Part shown: positions 1 to 8,922 of the stretch, piece after piece | How positions within the stretch are numbered: position 1 is the first letter of the stretch | Layout of the letters: each line of letters opens with the position of its first letter | Assembly (NCBI GenBank): GCA_029762625.1 | Contig: JARVGI010000001.1 | Span: forward strand, 62,001-126,000 | Direction: 5' to 3' | DNA length: 64,000 bases | Source: Methanomicrobiaceae archaeon | GTDB lineage: Archaea > Halobacteriota > Methanomicrobia > Methanomicrobiales > Methanomicrobiaceae | Position numbers and translations under genes: made by a program | Notes under the pieces: model-generated | Databases searched by the model: none | What the model was told of the DNA's origin: nothing | The model's input: the letters and a program-made list of their open reading frames with translations, nothing else

Positions 1-1
1 T

Positions 2-439
2 CCCGGCGGGGGGGAGCTGCAGGTGTTCCACACGCCGGGCCACTCACCCGGATCGATCGCCCTGTTCATGCACGGCACGGGAGCGCTCTTTGCCGGTGAT
101 GCGGTGCCCGTGGCAGGCGACCTGCCGGTCTATGACGACGCCCCCGCCTCGATGCGGTCGGTACAGCGGCTCCGGCGGCTATCCGGCATCCGGGTGCTCC
201 TCTCGGCATGGGACGAGCCGCGCAGGGGTGAGGAGGCGTACCGGCAGATGGACCGGGCGGTTGCGTACCTCCGGAGGATCCACGCGACCGTGCTCGCCTG
301 TGCCGGTGCCGGGTCGCCTGACCCGATGACATTGACGCAGGATGCCGCTGCTGCGCTCGGTCTTCCTCCTGCGGCCGCGACCCCTCTGCTCGCCCGGACC
401 TTTGCCGCGAACCTGCGGGCCCGGGAGCAGGAATGGTAA
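2..439 (+). CDS. MBL-fold metallo-hydrolase, C-terminal part
   Basis: This is the 3' part of a gene that begins before the window; the frame is open from base 2 to the TAA at 437-439. The visible protein has FHTPGHSPGSIAL and LFAGD near its start, which match the later metal-binding motifs (TPGH and the GD aspartate) of the metallo-beta-lactamase fold. About 100 further residues follow, mostly helical in character, as in glyoxalase-II-like MBL hydrolases. The N-terminal HxHxDH motif lies outside the window, so the substrate cannot be judged. The family call is firm, the function open. Confidence 0.8.
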   Translation, partial: PGGGELQVFHTPGHSPGSIALFMHGTGALFAGDAVPVAGDLPVYDDAPASMRSVQRLRRLSGIRVLLSAWDEPRRGEEAYRQMDRAVAYLRRIHATVLACAGAGSPDPMTLTQDAAAALGLPPAAATPLLARTFAANLRAREQEW

Positions 440-615
440 CAGGTGTACGACGGGTGACGGGGGCCCGGGACCCCGGTATGCCCTGCCGTGGCCGCGTGGA
501 CCTGTGCGGACGGATACCGGTGTGGCATGCGCATCTGGTATCGGCCGGCAGGGCGATCGGAACACGCGGAGAATGGCCCTCGCTCCGGGAAAAAGGATGA
601 GATAATTGGTTTTTA

Positions 616-688
616 TGCTGCTATGGGGATTTGAACCCCAGTCGTCGGCGTGAAAGGCCGACATGATTGGCCCCTACACTATAGCAGC
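616..688 (-). tRNA. tRNA-Glu (anticodon TTC)
   Basis: Read on the minus strand, the 7-bp acceptor stem GCTGCTA/TAGCAGC closes the molecule, the anticodon stem TCGGC/GCCGA encloses the 7-base loop CTTTCAC with anticodon TTC, and the T arm has GGTTCAAATCC. The base at 616 is the discriminator A. CCA is not encoded. The motif TTGTATAGC about 25 bases upstream (near 712-720) is a plausible TATA box. Confidence 0.95.
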
Positions 689-853
689 AATTCGATTGCG
701 TGCACCGAGGTGCTATACAACTTGGGTGTGGGCGGATAAAAACGTTATGCCTGTAGATTGCGGTTCGCATCAATCGTGAACCGGCATTCCCCCGAATCCA
801 TGCGTGGAGCCGATGCCGCCGCGTGCCGGGCACCGCGCTGCGGGGCCTCGCAC

Positions 854-2053
854 CTACCCGGGATCCCCGCACCGGCGGCGCTGCTGTCTCGCCAGGAGGT
901 GCATGAGGTGGTCGGCGCCCTGGAAGCCGAGCGTCTTCTGGCTCCCGTGCATCATGTCGAGGTGCTCGATGTCGAGCGATGCGGCAATGGGCCTCTCGAG
1001 CATGCCGCCGATGAGGAGATCGACCCGGCGCTCCCTGAGTGCCTCGACAATCCGCTCCTGCTCCGGCTCGATGAGGACCTCACACCCCGGGCCGACAAGT
1101 TTCTCGAGCTTCGCCCCGGTGCCGGCATCGAAGTCGACGACGATCAGGGCCGGCTCGAGACCGAGCTCGTTGAAAAACCGGGCCATGGCGATGGCCCGCG
1201 TCGGCCCGCTCACGATCGCCACCCGGCGGCCGCGCAGGGCCTCGCCGCAGGTACGGGAAGTATCGGGGATCTCCCCTGCATACGGCGGCATGCCGAGCGA
1301 TCCGGCGACGCGGTCGAGGAAGCGCACCGCGGCGGCGTGGCCGATGGGCACCTCCTCGACGATGAACGGCGTTTTGCAGACCTCCTGCAGCTGTTCCGCA
1401 GCTTCCTTCCCGGCTGGTTCGCAGACGACGATGTTGAGCGCCGCAGCGCCCATCCGCTCGATCTCTCCGAGCGTGGCGTCTGCGGTGAGCGTCGCGTTGA
1501 CCCGGACGCCGATGCGATCGAGCATGCGCCGGAGCTCGCGAAGGTCGGGCCCGCCCCGGAGGAGGCCGATCAGGTTGACGCCCCTCTCATCGACGGCGTC
1601 CGGTGTGTGCACGAACTCTTCGACGAGCCTTCTCAGGGTTTCGCTGTACCCGGTCCGGAAGTCTCCCTCGAAGCCCCCCGCCTCGATCCCGATGACCCGC
1701 GAGGCAGTTTTCGCCGCCTTCACGGCGCTGGCGATGTCTTCGCCGATGATGCCCGAGACACAGCAGGAGAGGACCGCGATGAGCTCGGGCTCCAGCGCCG
1801 CATCGAGCTCTTCGATCGCGCGCGTGAGCCTGTCGCCGGCGCCGAAGATGACATCGTGCTCGTCCAGGCACGTGGAGTAGATCTCGGAGGGGGCATCGCC
1901 CCGCATGCCGAGGATATAGTTGATATGGTAGACGCAGCCCTTCGGCCCGTGCACGAGGATTGCGCTCTCTTTGATGGTGGCGAGCGCCTTGATCGCGCCG
2001 AAGAGCTTGCACGTCGCCCGCGGGATCTTCACTGCGTTGCCGGTCATCTGCAT
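854..2053 (-). CDS. nitrogenase-like component 1 protein (NifD/NifE/CfbD superfamily), function unassigned
   Basis: A 399-residue member of the nitrogenase component 1 family. The N-terminal segment ATCKLFGA, then HGPKGC, then LSCCVSGIIGED follows the pattern of cysteines that hold the P-cluster or a [4Fe-4S] cluster in NifD/NifE; with the start chosen here they are Cys15, Cys40 and Cys97/98, plus Cys62. The frame is open further upstream to 2128, but the ATG at 2053 gives the usual short N-terminus. The gene stands alone, separated from ilvE by about 130 bases, so it has its own promoter. It is clearly different from the CfbD at 4556-5623. A NifH-like reductase partner is not in the window. 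Known relatives reduce tetrapyrroles or N2 or act as cofactor scaffolds; which applies here cannot be told. Confidence 0.8.
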   Translation of the reverse strand: MQMTGNAVKIPRATCKLFGAIKALATIKESAILVHGPKGCVYHINYILGMRGDAPSEIYSTCLDEHDVIFGAGDRLTRAIEELDAALEPELIAVLSCCVSGIIGEDIASAVKAAKTASRVIGIEAGGFEGDFRTGYSETLRRLVEEFVHTPDAVDERGVNLIGLLRGGPDLRELRRMLDRIGVRVNATLTADATLGEIERMGAAALNIVVCEPAGKEAAEQLQEVCKTPFIVEEVPIGHAAAVRFLDRVAGSLGMPPYAGEIPDTSRTCGEALRGRRVAIVSGPTRAIAMARFFNELGLEPALIVVDFDAGTGAKLEKLVGPGCEVLIEPEQERIVEALRERRVDLLIGGMLERPIAASLDIEHLDMMHGSQKTLGFQGADHLMHLLARQQRRRCGDPG

Positions 2054-2186
2054 GCGTCCTGGTTCGCCGCCGGATTCAGGCGGGCTGTAGTGAAGATATG
2101 ATGTGCATGGCACTTGAATGCAGTGCACCGCGGCACGGCGGCATGCCGGGTCTGAAAATGGGGGCTATCGGGGGGACCGGGCGGGT

Positions 2187-3056
2187 TCAGTTATAGGTCG
2201 GGGTCCCCTCTTTTTCCGTCGCCGCCTTGAACGCCGCCATCAGCTGGCGGGTGATGGCGCCCGGCTTGCCGGTGCCGACGCTGCGCCCGTCGATGAGGGT
2301 GATCGGGGCGACCTCTGCGGCGGTGCCGGTGACGATGATCTCGTCCGCGGCGTAGAGATCGTAGTAGCCGAGGTTCTGTTCTTTGACCGGGATGCCCATG
2401 GATTCGGCGATCTCCAGCACCACCTGCCGGGTGATGCCCCGCAGGTTGTTGAGGGTGGGGGGCGTGATGAGGATGCCGTTTTTCACCACAAAGATGTTGT
2501 CGCCGGAGCCTTCCGAGACGTAGCCGTTGGTGTCGAAGAAGATGGCCTCGTCGCCGCCCTTGTAGTTGGCCTCGATCTTGGCCATGATGTTGTTGAGGTA
2601 GTTGAGGCTCTTGACGTTGGGGGGCATCGCCTCCGCGGGGTTCCTCCTGACCGAGACGGTGACGGCGGTCAGGCCTTTCTCGTAGAGGTCGCCGTACATC
2701 GCGCCCCACTCGATGGCGATGCAGATGATCGAAGGCTTGGGGCATTTCCGGGGGTCGAGGCCCATGGTGCCGATGCCGCGGGTGACGATCGGGCGGATGT
2801 AGGCGTCTGTCAGGTTATTCCTCCGCAAGGTCTCCAGGATGATCTCTGCAAACTCCTCTTTTTCCACCGGGACGGCGAGATCGATGACTTTCGCCGAGTC
2901 GTAGAGCCGGTCGACGTGATCCTCGAGGCGGAAGACCCTGCCGTTGTAGGCGCGTATTCCCTCGAACACACCGTCGCCGTAGAGCAATCCGTGGTCGAAC
3001 ACCGAGATTTTTGCCTCCTCTTCGGGGACAAACTCACCGTCAAGGTAGATGAACAT
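2187..3056 (-). CDS. ilvE: branched-chain amino acid aminotransferase
   Basis: A class IV PLP aminotransferase that makes valine, leucine and isoleucine from their 2-oxo acids. The 289-residue protein starts [10 protein letters not shown], the usual opening of Ilv[15 protein letters not shown], the PLP lysine in [10 protein letters not shown] (Lys149) and [12 protein letters not shown] are all present and well placed. An in-frame upstream start at 3080 is possible, but the ATG at 3056 fits family length. An A-rich stretch upstream (3085-3100, AAAATACTA on the minus strand) can serve as the promoter, and a T-tract separates it from cfbB. No other amino acid synthesis genes are near. Confidence 0.93.
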   Translation of the reverse strand: MFIYLDGEFVPEEEAKISVFDHGLLYGDGVFEGIRAYNGRVFRLEDHVDRLYDSAKVIDLAVPVEKEEFAEIILETLRRNNLTDAYIRPIVTRGIGTMGLDPRKCPKPSIICIAIEWGAMYGDLYEKGLTAVTVSVRRNPAEAMPPNVKSLNYLNNIMAKIEANYKGGDEAIFFDTNGYVSEGSGDNIFVVKNGILITPPTLNNLRGITRQVVLEIAESMGIPVKEQNLGYYDLYAADEIIVTGTAAEVAPITLIDGRSVGTGKPGAITRQLMAAFKAATEKEGTPTYN

Positions 3057-3104
3057 GGCATTACCTTGATCGTGTCCCATAGTATTTTTTTTGTTTTTTC
3101 ACGG

Positions 3105-3111
3105 AAAAAAA
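3105..3111 (-). terminator. T-tract terminator after cfbB
   Basis: Seven consecutive T on the minus strand, about 30 bases beyond the cfbB stop codon, followed by a second T-poor, A-rich stretch that looks like the ilvE promoter. Oligo-T runs are the usual archaeal termination signal. Confidence 0.5.
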
Positions 3112-3139
3112 GGGGAGAACAGTGCCGCCGGGCGGGGTA

Positions 3140-4519
3140 TCAGGAGCGGTTCCTGCATTCGCCGACGAAATGCGCCAGCATCGATCGGCTCGCCACGGGG
3201 TGCAGGTGCGTGTAGCTCGCCTGCGTGCGGCCGGCGATCGCCCCGTCGAGGGTATCATTGATCCCGATCCCCCGGGTGAGGCGGTAGGCGAACGGGGTGC
3301 CGTGTGCCAGCACCACGTCGGTGTGGTGGAACTCGTGGCCCCGGAAGGGGGCGCTGCCGAGGGGGCTCGCTGCCGAGGACTGCCCCTCGACGTAGCCGAC
3401 GACCCGTCGCCCGGGCATCCGCGCCTCGCCGGCAAACACCCCGCACATGGCATGGGAGGTATCGGCATCGCTGTCCTGCCACCCCTGCTTCAGGAGGATG
3501 CGGTCGGTCAGGTAGAGCAGCCCGCCGCATTCGGCGTAGATGGGGGTGCCGCTGCGCGAGACCTCGCGCACCGCCTCCCGCATGGCATCGTTTTCCTCGA
3601 GCCCCTCCGCATAGAGTTCGGGGTAGCCTCCCCCGAGGATGTAGCCGTCCGCGTCGGGCAGGCGGTCGTGGACCGGGCTGAAGGGGACGCACTCGGCGCC
3701 GAGGGAGGCGAGCAGGTCGAAGAGGTCGGCGTAGTAGAAGTTGAAGGCCTCGTCGAGGGCCACCCCGATCCGCACGTCCGCGGTCTCGGCGGGGGAGAAG
3801 GGCGGGGCGGCGGGCCTTGCGGGGGGCGCCACCTCGCCTGCGCAGTCCAGCAGGGCGTCGAGCGAGACGTGGTCTTCGATCATCCCGGTGATGGCGTCGA
3901 TGCGCGCAAGGAAATCGTCGGTGCCCCGTCCCTCGAGGTAGGGCACCAGCCCGAGGTGGCGCATGGTCAGGTGCATCTCCTCGGTACGGGGGATCGCCCC
4001 GACCACCGGGATCTCGCAGTGGTGCTCGATGGCGGTAACCGCCTTCTGCCGGTGGGTCTCGCCCCCGATGTTGTTGAGGATGACGCCCCGGATCCTGATG
4101 CCGGGGTCGAAGTCCATAAACCCCCTGACGATGGCGGCGGCGCTCCGGGTGATGCTGCGGGCGTTGACCACCAAAATGACGTTGAGGTCGAGCAGGGTGG
4201 CGATGCTGGCGGTGCTGCCTTCGTTGGAGAGCGCCTCCGACCCCTCGAAGAGCCCGCGGACGCCTTCCACGAGGGCGATATCGGCGCCGGTGCAGGCGTG
4301 CTCGAAGATCGCCCGGTTCTGGGCCGGCCCCATCACGTAGCTGTCGAGGTTCCGGCATGGCCTGCCGGTCACCCCCGTGTGGTAGGAGGGATCGATGTAG
4401 TCCATTCCCACCTTGAAGGTCTGGACCTCGTAGGCCCGGGAAAGGAGCGCGGAGAGGGCCAGCGTGATGCTGGTCTTGCCGCTCCCCGACCGGTCCCCGG
4501 TTATCAGCAGTCCTTTCAT
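3140..4519 (-). CDS. cfbB: Ni-sirohydrochlorin a,c-diamide synthase CfbB (CobB/CbiA family)
   Basis: Amidates the a and c acetate side chains of Ni-sirohydrochlorin with glutamine and ATP, the second step of coenzyme F430 synthesis. The 459 residues carry the P-loop GDRSGSGKTS at 8-17, the dethiobiotin-synthetase-like domain up to about residue 230, and a class I glutaminase domain with the nucleophile Cys331 in YAECGGLLYL and a later histidine in EFHHTD. It could formally be the cobyrinate diamide synthase of B12 synthesis, but its place behind cfbD, cfbE and cfbA makes the F430 role the better reading. It is the last gene of this operon, 36 bases after cfbD. Confidence 0.9.
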   Translation of the reverse strand: MKGLLITGDRSGSGKTSITLALSALLSRAYEVQTFKVGMDYIDPSYHTGVTGRPCRNLDSYVMGPAQNRAIFEHACTGADIALVEGVRGLFEGSEALSNEGSTASIATLLDLNVILVVNARSITRSAAAIVRGFMDFDPGIRIRGVILNNIGGETHRQKAVTAIEHHCEIPVVGAIPRTEEMHLTMRHLGLVPYLEGRGTDDFLARIDAITGMIEDHVSLDALLDCAGEVAPPARPAAPPFSPAETADVRIGVALDEAFNFYYADLFDLLASLGAECVPFSPVHDRLPDADGYILGGGYPELYAEGLEENDAMREAVREVSRSGTPIYAECGGLLYLTDRILLKQGWQDSDADTSHAMCGVFAGEARMPGRRVVGYVEGQSSAASPLGSAPFRGHEFHHTDVVLAHGTPFAYRLTRGIGINDTLDGAIAGRTQASYTHLHPVASRSMLAHFVGECRNRS

Positions 4520-4555
4520 CCCGTTTCACCTGCCTGGTGCATGCATGAACCCCGG

Positions 4556-5623
4556 TCACCTGACCAGTGAGCGCAGCACCGCGCCGAACTCGCTCTCCAC
4601 CACGGTGCGCACGCCGAGCGTCTTCGGGTGGAGGTCGACCTCCACTACCACGTGCCGGTGGCCGATGGCGCGCAGCGGCTCCACCTGCCGCGGGCCGTTG
4701 GTGATCGAGAAGACCTCCAGCCCTTCGGTGTACGCCGGCGGGATGGCGTGGGGGACGCCGGCGAGGAGGGCGAACTCGGGAGCGATCTCGGCGATCCGCT
4801 CCCCGAGGCGGTCGCCGTTCGCCCCGTATTCGTCCAGCGCCCCGATGCTCTCGTAAGGGACGCCCCGCTCTGCGAGCACCGCGGCGATGTTGGCCGCGTC
4901 CCGGCGCACCTTGGGAAGCCCCCGCGGCTCGAGGTTGGCGATGTACGTGATATCGGCGCCGGGCGCCGTCTCGTGCAGGGCGAGGAGGGCGTCGGCGAAC
5001 ATGTACGCGGTCTCTTTTTTGGCGTTGAGGACCGCGACCCCTTTCTTTCCTTCCGTGACGCATTCGAGCAGTCGCGCCGCAACAACGTGCTTGAGATCGC
5101 CGCGGGACGGCTCGACGTAGGGCCTGTAGGCGGCCCCCCTGAGACGCTCGACCTCGTTCGCTTTGGCGAGCAGCACGCGCTGGCGCTCCAGCTCGTCCGC
5201 GCTGACCCACCCGGCGTCGGCGGCCGCCTGCAGGGTTGCCATGACCCCGTCGATGTTCTCGCGGTACCCGGCGTGGATCTCGACGGCGATGGTGGGGGTG
5301 GTGATCCCGGCGTCGGCGACGGCCGATCCCATGTCCTCCCCGATGATCATGGCCACGCAGGTGCCCACCACGGCCATGCGCTCCGGCGCAAATTCCTCCT
5401 CCGCGTGGCGGAGGACCTTTTCAAGGGTGCTCTGGCCCCCGAAGATGAACTCGTTGTCGGCGAGCGAGGTGGTCAGCACCCGCATCCCGTCCTCCTCGAG
5501 GAGGCGGGCGTGCTTGAAGGAGCATCCGGAGGGGCCGTGGAGGACGGCGACGTCCACCTCGAGGTCCCTCGCCGTGTAGAGAGCGGCGACGATCGAACTC
5601 GGTCGCGGTTGAATGTACTGCAT
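4556..5623 (-). CDS. cfbD: CfbD, nitrogenase-like catalytic subunit of Ni-sirohydrochlorin a,c-diamide reductive cyclase (methanogenesis marker 13)
   Basis: With the NifH-like CfbC it reduces and cyclises Ni-sirohydrochlorin a,c-diamide to 15,17(3)-seco-F430. The 355-residue protein has LHGPSGCSF with Cys34, then GTCVAMIIGED with Cys89, the two hallmark cysteine regions of this family, and lacks the N-terminal cysteine found in NifD and in the protein at 854-2053. It lies three bases after the cfbE stop, in the order cfbA-cfbE-cfbD-cfbB. No cfbC is present in the window, so the reductase must be encoded elsewhere. Confidence 0.92.
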   Translation of the reverse strand: MQYIQPRPSSIVAALYTARDLEVDVAVLHGPSGCSFKHARLLEEDGMRVLTTSLADNEFIFGGQSTLEKVLRHAEEEFAPERMAVVGTCVAMIIGEDMGSAVADAGITTPTIAVEIHAGYRENIDGVMATLQAAADAGWVSADELERQRVLLAKANEVERLRGAAYRPYVEPSRGDLKHVVAARLLECVTEGKKGVAVLNAKKETAYMFADALLALHETAPGADITYIANLEPRGLPKVRRDAANIAAVLAERGVPYESIGALDEYGANGDRLGERIAEIAPEFALLAGVPHAIPPAYTEGLEVFSITNGPRQVEPLRAIGHRHVVVEVDLHPKTLGVRTVVESEFGAVLRSLVR

Positions 5624-5626
5624 ATG

Positions 5627-6832
5627 CTATCTCCATGTTTTCACTGAGAGCACAATACTCTCTCGCCCGGCACGGGCGCATGCACGGTCGCGGGCTTCCT
5701 GCAGCGTCCCGCAGTGCTCCCACGGGATGCCCGCGGCGGCGAGCCGCTCGCCCACCGCGCCCGTGACGCCGACGAGCACCACGGAGACGGGGCCGATCCG
5801 CCCGACCGCCTCCCGGATCGCCTCTTCGGGGAATCCCTCGCAGACCGTCGCCGCCTCGAGCCCGATGGCCAGCACGATGCCGCGGTCCGGGGCGAGGATG
5901 CGGGCGTAGCGCGCCGCGTCGATGGTGGTGGCGGCGTTCGTCCCGCTGTTTGCGTTATCCACGATGAGGGCTTCGCCGGTCCGGTGCGTCGACATCCTCC
6001 CTTCCAGCGCCCGGAACCCGGCGAGGGGCGCGGGGTCGATGCCGCAGCAGCAGGCGGCCGCGGCGGCGGTCACGAGGGGGGTGCGGTAGCCGTCGAGGTG
6101 CAGGAGCGGATTGGCAAACGATCCCTCGATGCCGTCCCCCGCGTAGCGGCAGGTGTCACCCGCACATGATGCCACCGTATCGGCGGAGACGACGTGGCCG
6201 GCCCACGGGGCGATGCCCGGCGCCGCCACCACGGCGTCGCATCGGGACAGCAGGCGCTTTTTCTCTGCGAGGGCGTGTCTTTTTCCGCCGGCGATGGGGT
6301 AGTCCTCGCCCGAGGTGAGCACCCCCACCGTGCCCGCGCCCGACACCCCGAGGGACTCCTCGGCGATCAGCCACCCGCCGAGGTCGTGCGCATGCGCCGC
6401 GGCGTCGATGACCGAGGCGGGGGTGATGCTGCGCTTCCAGAGCAGCGCCCGCCCGGGGTACGCCACGGTGCCCTGCGAGGTGTGCAGGACGCCCGCCCCT
6501 TCGAAGAGGGAGGCGAGGGCGGTGGCGGTCGTGGTCTTGCCCCGTGCGCCCGTGATCTCGACCATGGGCCGGGGGGCGTTTCGGCCCAGGATGCGCCCGA
6601 CCGCCTCGTGGTGGGTGATGCGGGGGATGCCGGGGCGCTGCAGCAGGGGGTGGTCGGGGTCCATATGCACGGGGGCGATGATGCAGTCGTAGGTTCGCAC
6701 GAGCGCCGCCGCTTCGTCGATGCCCTCCGCATGCCGGTAGATATCCACCGTATCGACGGTGTGGCCAGAAGAGATGAGGCGGCGGGCGATCTCCCCGCCG
6801 CCGTGGATGGTGTCGAGCACCAGGATATTCAT
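5627..6832 (-). CDS. cfbE: CfbE, Mur-ligase-like seco-F430 cyclase
   Basis: Closes the carbocyclic ring of F430 by activating the g-propionate with ATP, the last step of F430 synthesis. The 401-residue protein has an N-terminal nucleotide-binding-like domain, the Mur-ligase ATP loop GARGKTTTA at about 95-103, and a C-terminal domain with NANSGTNAATT, as expected of a MurE relative in a methanogen. It starts four bases after the stop of cfbA and ends three bases before cfbD, so the genes are surely co-transcribed. Confidence 0.9.
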   Translation of the reverse strand: MNILVLDTIHGGGEIARRLISSGHTVDTVDIYRHAEGIDEAAALVRTYDCIIAPVHMDPDHPLLQRPGIPRITHHEAVGRILGRNAPRPMVEITGARGKTTTATALASLFEGAGVLHTSQGTVAYPGRALLWKRSITPASVIDAAAHAHDLGGWLIAEESLGVSGAGTVGVLTSGEDYPIAGGKRHALAEKKRLLSRCDAVVAAPGIAPWAGHVVSADTVASCAGDTCRYAGDGIEGSFANPLLHLDGYRTPLVTAAAAACCCGIDPAPLAGFRALEGRMSTHRTGEALIVDNANSGTNAATTIDAARYARILAPDRGIVLAIGLEAATVCEGFPEEAIREAVGRIGPVSVVLVGVTGAVGERLAAAGIPWEHCGTLQEARDRACARAGRESIVLSVKTWR

Positions 6833-6836
6833 GGGG

Positions 6837-7241
6837 TCAGAGGTGTTCTTCGAGTGCCAGGTACGCGTTCTTGAGCATGAGTTCGGCGAGCAGGGGGTCG
6901 CTGCCGATGGGGTGGGCGTAGAGCAGGGGGATTTCGCCGCCGTTGGCCTTGAATGTCCCCTGGTAGCTGCCCTCCTCGAGCCCGAGGATGGCGGGGATGT
7001 CTTTTAAGATGTGGATGCCCTTGGCGAGGAAGAGCGGCACGACCACGAGGGCCTCGATCTCCTCGCTTCTGAAGGCCTCGAGCTGCTCTTCGACGGTCGG
7101 TTCGTTGATGCTCATGAATCCGGATTTTACAAGAAAGGAGTCGTCCTTCTGTGCGATTGTGCGTGCTGTCTCTTCGATGAGTTCTTTGTTGTAGGGCTTT
7201 TTGCTGCCATGGCCCACGAGTAATAATCCTTTCTTACCCAT
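6837..7241 (-). CDS. cfbA: sirohydrochlorin nickel chelatase CfbA (CbiX-short)
   Basis: Inserts Ni (and in vitro Co) into sirohydrochlorin. At 134 residues it is the short, single-domain CbiX type that works as a homodimer. The two metal-site histidines of the family are visible as His11 in LLVGHGSK and His77 in KGIHILKDIP. It is the first gene of the cfbA-cfbE-cfbD-cfbB operon, with a TATA element at 7265-7274 only about 25 bases upstream, so the transcript is probably almost leaderless. Confidence 0.93.
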   Translation of the reverse strand: MGKKGLLLVGHGSKKPYNKELIEETARTIAQKDDSFLVKSGFMSINEPTVEEQLEAFRSEEIEALVVVPLFLAKGIHILKDIPAILGLEEGSYQGTFKANGGEIPLLYAHPIGSDPLLAELMLKNAYLALEEHL

Positions 7242-7264
7242 ATTCCATCATGTACTACGATAAT

Positions 7265-7274
7265 CTATAAAATT
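7265..7274 (-). promoter_or_regulatory. TATA box of the cfb operon
   Basis: The minus strand reads AATTTTATAG here, 24-33 bases upstream of the cfbA ATG, the right distance for a TATA box. The same AT-rich stretch separates cfbA from the divergent gene at 7318 and may serve both. Confidence 0.5.
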
Positions 7275-7317
7275 CTTATCGATTATTTTTTCTTATCCCG
7301 GCAGAGATATGGTATAA

Positions 7318-7782
7318 ATGAGTGATTTTGAGCGAGATATCGTTCATTGTTTCAATACGTTTTTGAGCGGCGGGGCCATGCGCGGGTTCGCCTACCGTCT
7401 CAAACAGTCCAAATTCAATTCCCAGTACGTCGACGTGCTCGTGGACTCCCTCGACCCGCGGCTGTACCTGGCGGTCGAGTGCAAGTCCATCCGGGGAAAG
7501 AAGCTCTATTTTTCGCAGCACTTCCACGAGGACAAACACAGTGTCCACCAGGTCGACGCCATCTCCGTGTTTCTCGAGAAGACCGGGCGGCGGGGCTACC
7601 TCGCGGTGGAGTTCCGGTCGGGCCCGGGCAAGGCCAAGGAGGCGTACCTCCTGCCGTGGGCGGAGGTCAGGCGGCTGTACGGCGAGGCGCCCGGCATCTC
7701 GATCGAGGAGTTCCGGTGCGCGATTCCGCTGATCCGCACCGCCGACTGTTATATCCTCGAGGAGCTACCCAAAGACATTTGA
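7318..7782 (+). CDS. PD-(D/E)XK-type nuclease-like protein
   Basis: A 154-residue protein with the core YVDVLVDS-(x5)-LYLAVECKSI, i.e. Asp followed by a hydrophobic strand with Glu-Cys-Lys (ExK), the active-site pattern of the restriction-endonuclease fold seen in archaeal Holliday junction resolvases and RecU. A further hydrophobic strand (GYLAVEFRS) follows about 40 residues later. This is a family-level inference; I cannot tell a resolvase from a repair or modification-linked nuclease. It is transcribed divergently from cfbA and just ahead of the marker 9 gene. Confidence 0.6.
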   Translation: MSDFERDIVHCFNTFLSGGAMRGFAYRLKQSKFNSQYVDVLVDSLDPRLYLAVECKSIRGKKLYFSQHFHEDKHSVHQVDAISVFLEKTGRRGYLAVEFRSGPGKAKEAYLLPWAEVRRLYGEAPGISIEEFRCAIPLIRTADCYILEELPKDI

Positions 7783-7812
7783 TTTCTGGCAACCCATGTG
7801 AGAGGAATTATG

Positions 7813-8922
7813 ATGGACCCCTATGACCGCTTTGAACTGATCCTCAATGATGAGGTGGTGAAAACGCCCATCGCCATTGCATCGATGGCAGGATGGGTCG
7901 ATGCCGCATATGTGCTCGAGCGCGCCGCGCATGTCGGGGCGGCGTTCATGGGCGGGTACTCCATCGACGAGGCGACGCTGGAGGCGAGCGAGGCGCTCGT
8001 GAAGGCGGGGAGAAAGGAATTCGTCTACGATGACCCGGCCGAGGAGCTGCAAAAACAGACCGCCTTTCTCAAGGAGAGCGATGTGGTCTGCGGGGTGAAC
8101 CTGCGGGGGAGCGCGCCGGAATCGTTCCAGCGGATCGCCGAGGCGCTCGGCAGAGGGGTCATCTACGAGATCGACGCCCACTGCCGCCAGCAGCCGCTGA
8201 TCGATGCGGGGTGCGGGGAGTACCTGCTCCACCACCCGGACCGGCTCGCGGCGACCATCGGGGCGCTGAAGAGCGCCGGGGTGACGGTCTCGGTGAAGAT
8301 CCGGGCCGGGGTCGCCGGCGACGACCGGGAGCTCGCCCGGCAGATCTGGCGGGCGGGGGCGGATATCATCCACGCCGACCTGATGGACTTCGGGTACGCG
8401 AAGGCGCGCCAGCTGCGCAACAGCTGCCCGCTGACGCTTATCGCCAACAACTCCATCAATTCGTTTGGCGTCGCCAAGGAGATGTTCTCCCACGGCGCGG
8501 ACCTGGTGTCGCTGGCGCGGCAGTCGGACGCGAAGACGCTGGCCGCGCTGGACGCGGGCGTCACCGAGTTCGCGGACGAAGTCGGGTGGTACAACGCCCC
8601 GAAACAGCTCTGCCGGGGCGGCGATATGCGGGCGCTCACCTTCTGCTGCATGCCGGTCAAGGAATGCCCCCTGCTGCCGCTGCTGCAGCGCATCGGGATG
8701 GAACGCGGCGCGTTCATCGGCCTCAAGCAGAAGTGCGTGGAGACCACCCCCCTCGAGGAGGGGGAGCACACCTGTTTCGGGAGCCTCGCCTTCTGCTGCA
8801 AGAGTTCGACCCCCTGCATGTTCCGCGATATGCACCTGCGGGAGCTCGGGCTCTCTCACCAGGACTACATGCGCTACAAGCGGCGCATGGCGGAAAAAAT
8901 CATGACCAGTATTTTTGCATGA
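7813..8922 (+). CDS. methanogenesis marker 9 protein (Dus-like TIM barrel with Cys-rich C-terminal domain)
   Basis: A 369-residue protein. The first 260 residues resemble the FMN-binding barrel of tRNA-dihydrouridine synthases (VCGVNLRGS, VSVKIRAGV, GADIIHADLMDFG). The last 110 residues hold the marker 9 domain with FCCMPVKECP, KQKC and CFGSLAFCC-(x4)-CM, a cysteine set likely to bind an iron-sulfur cluster. The family is confined to methanogens; its reaction is not known to me. AGAGGA at 7801-7806 favours the second ATG of the pair at 7810/7813. Its stop overlaps the ATG of the next gene (ATGA). Confidence 0.85.
   Translation: MDPYDRFELILNDEVVKTPIAIASMAGWVDAAYVLERAAHVGAAFMGGYSIDEATLEASEALVKAGRKEFVYDDPAEELQKQTAFLKESDVVCGVNLRGSAPESFQRIAEALGRGVIYEIDAHCRQQPLIDAGCGEYLLHHPDRLAATIGALKSAGVTVSVKIRAGVAGDDRELARQIWRAGADIIHADLMDFGYAKARQLRNSCPLTLIANNSINSFGVAKEMFSHGADLVSLARQSDAKTLAALDAGVTEFADEVGWYNAPKQLCRGGDMRALTFCCMPVKECPLLPLLQRIGMERGAFIGLKQKCVETTPLEEGEHTCFGSLAFCCKSSTPCMFRDMHLRELGLSHQDYMRYKRRMAEKIMTSIFA

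Noticed and set aside
758-2101. Long plus-strand reading frame of 447 codons
   Set aside because: It lies entirely opposite the nitrogenase-like gene, has no family motif, and is rich in Arg, Gly and Asp as expected of antisense frames in GC-rich DNA.
3122-4570. Plus-strand frame of 482 codons
   Set aside because: Antisense of cfbB, whose P-loop and glutaminase motifs are clear on the other strand.
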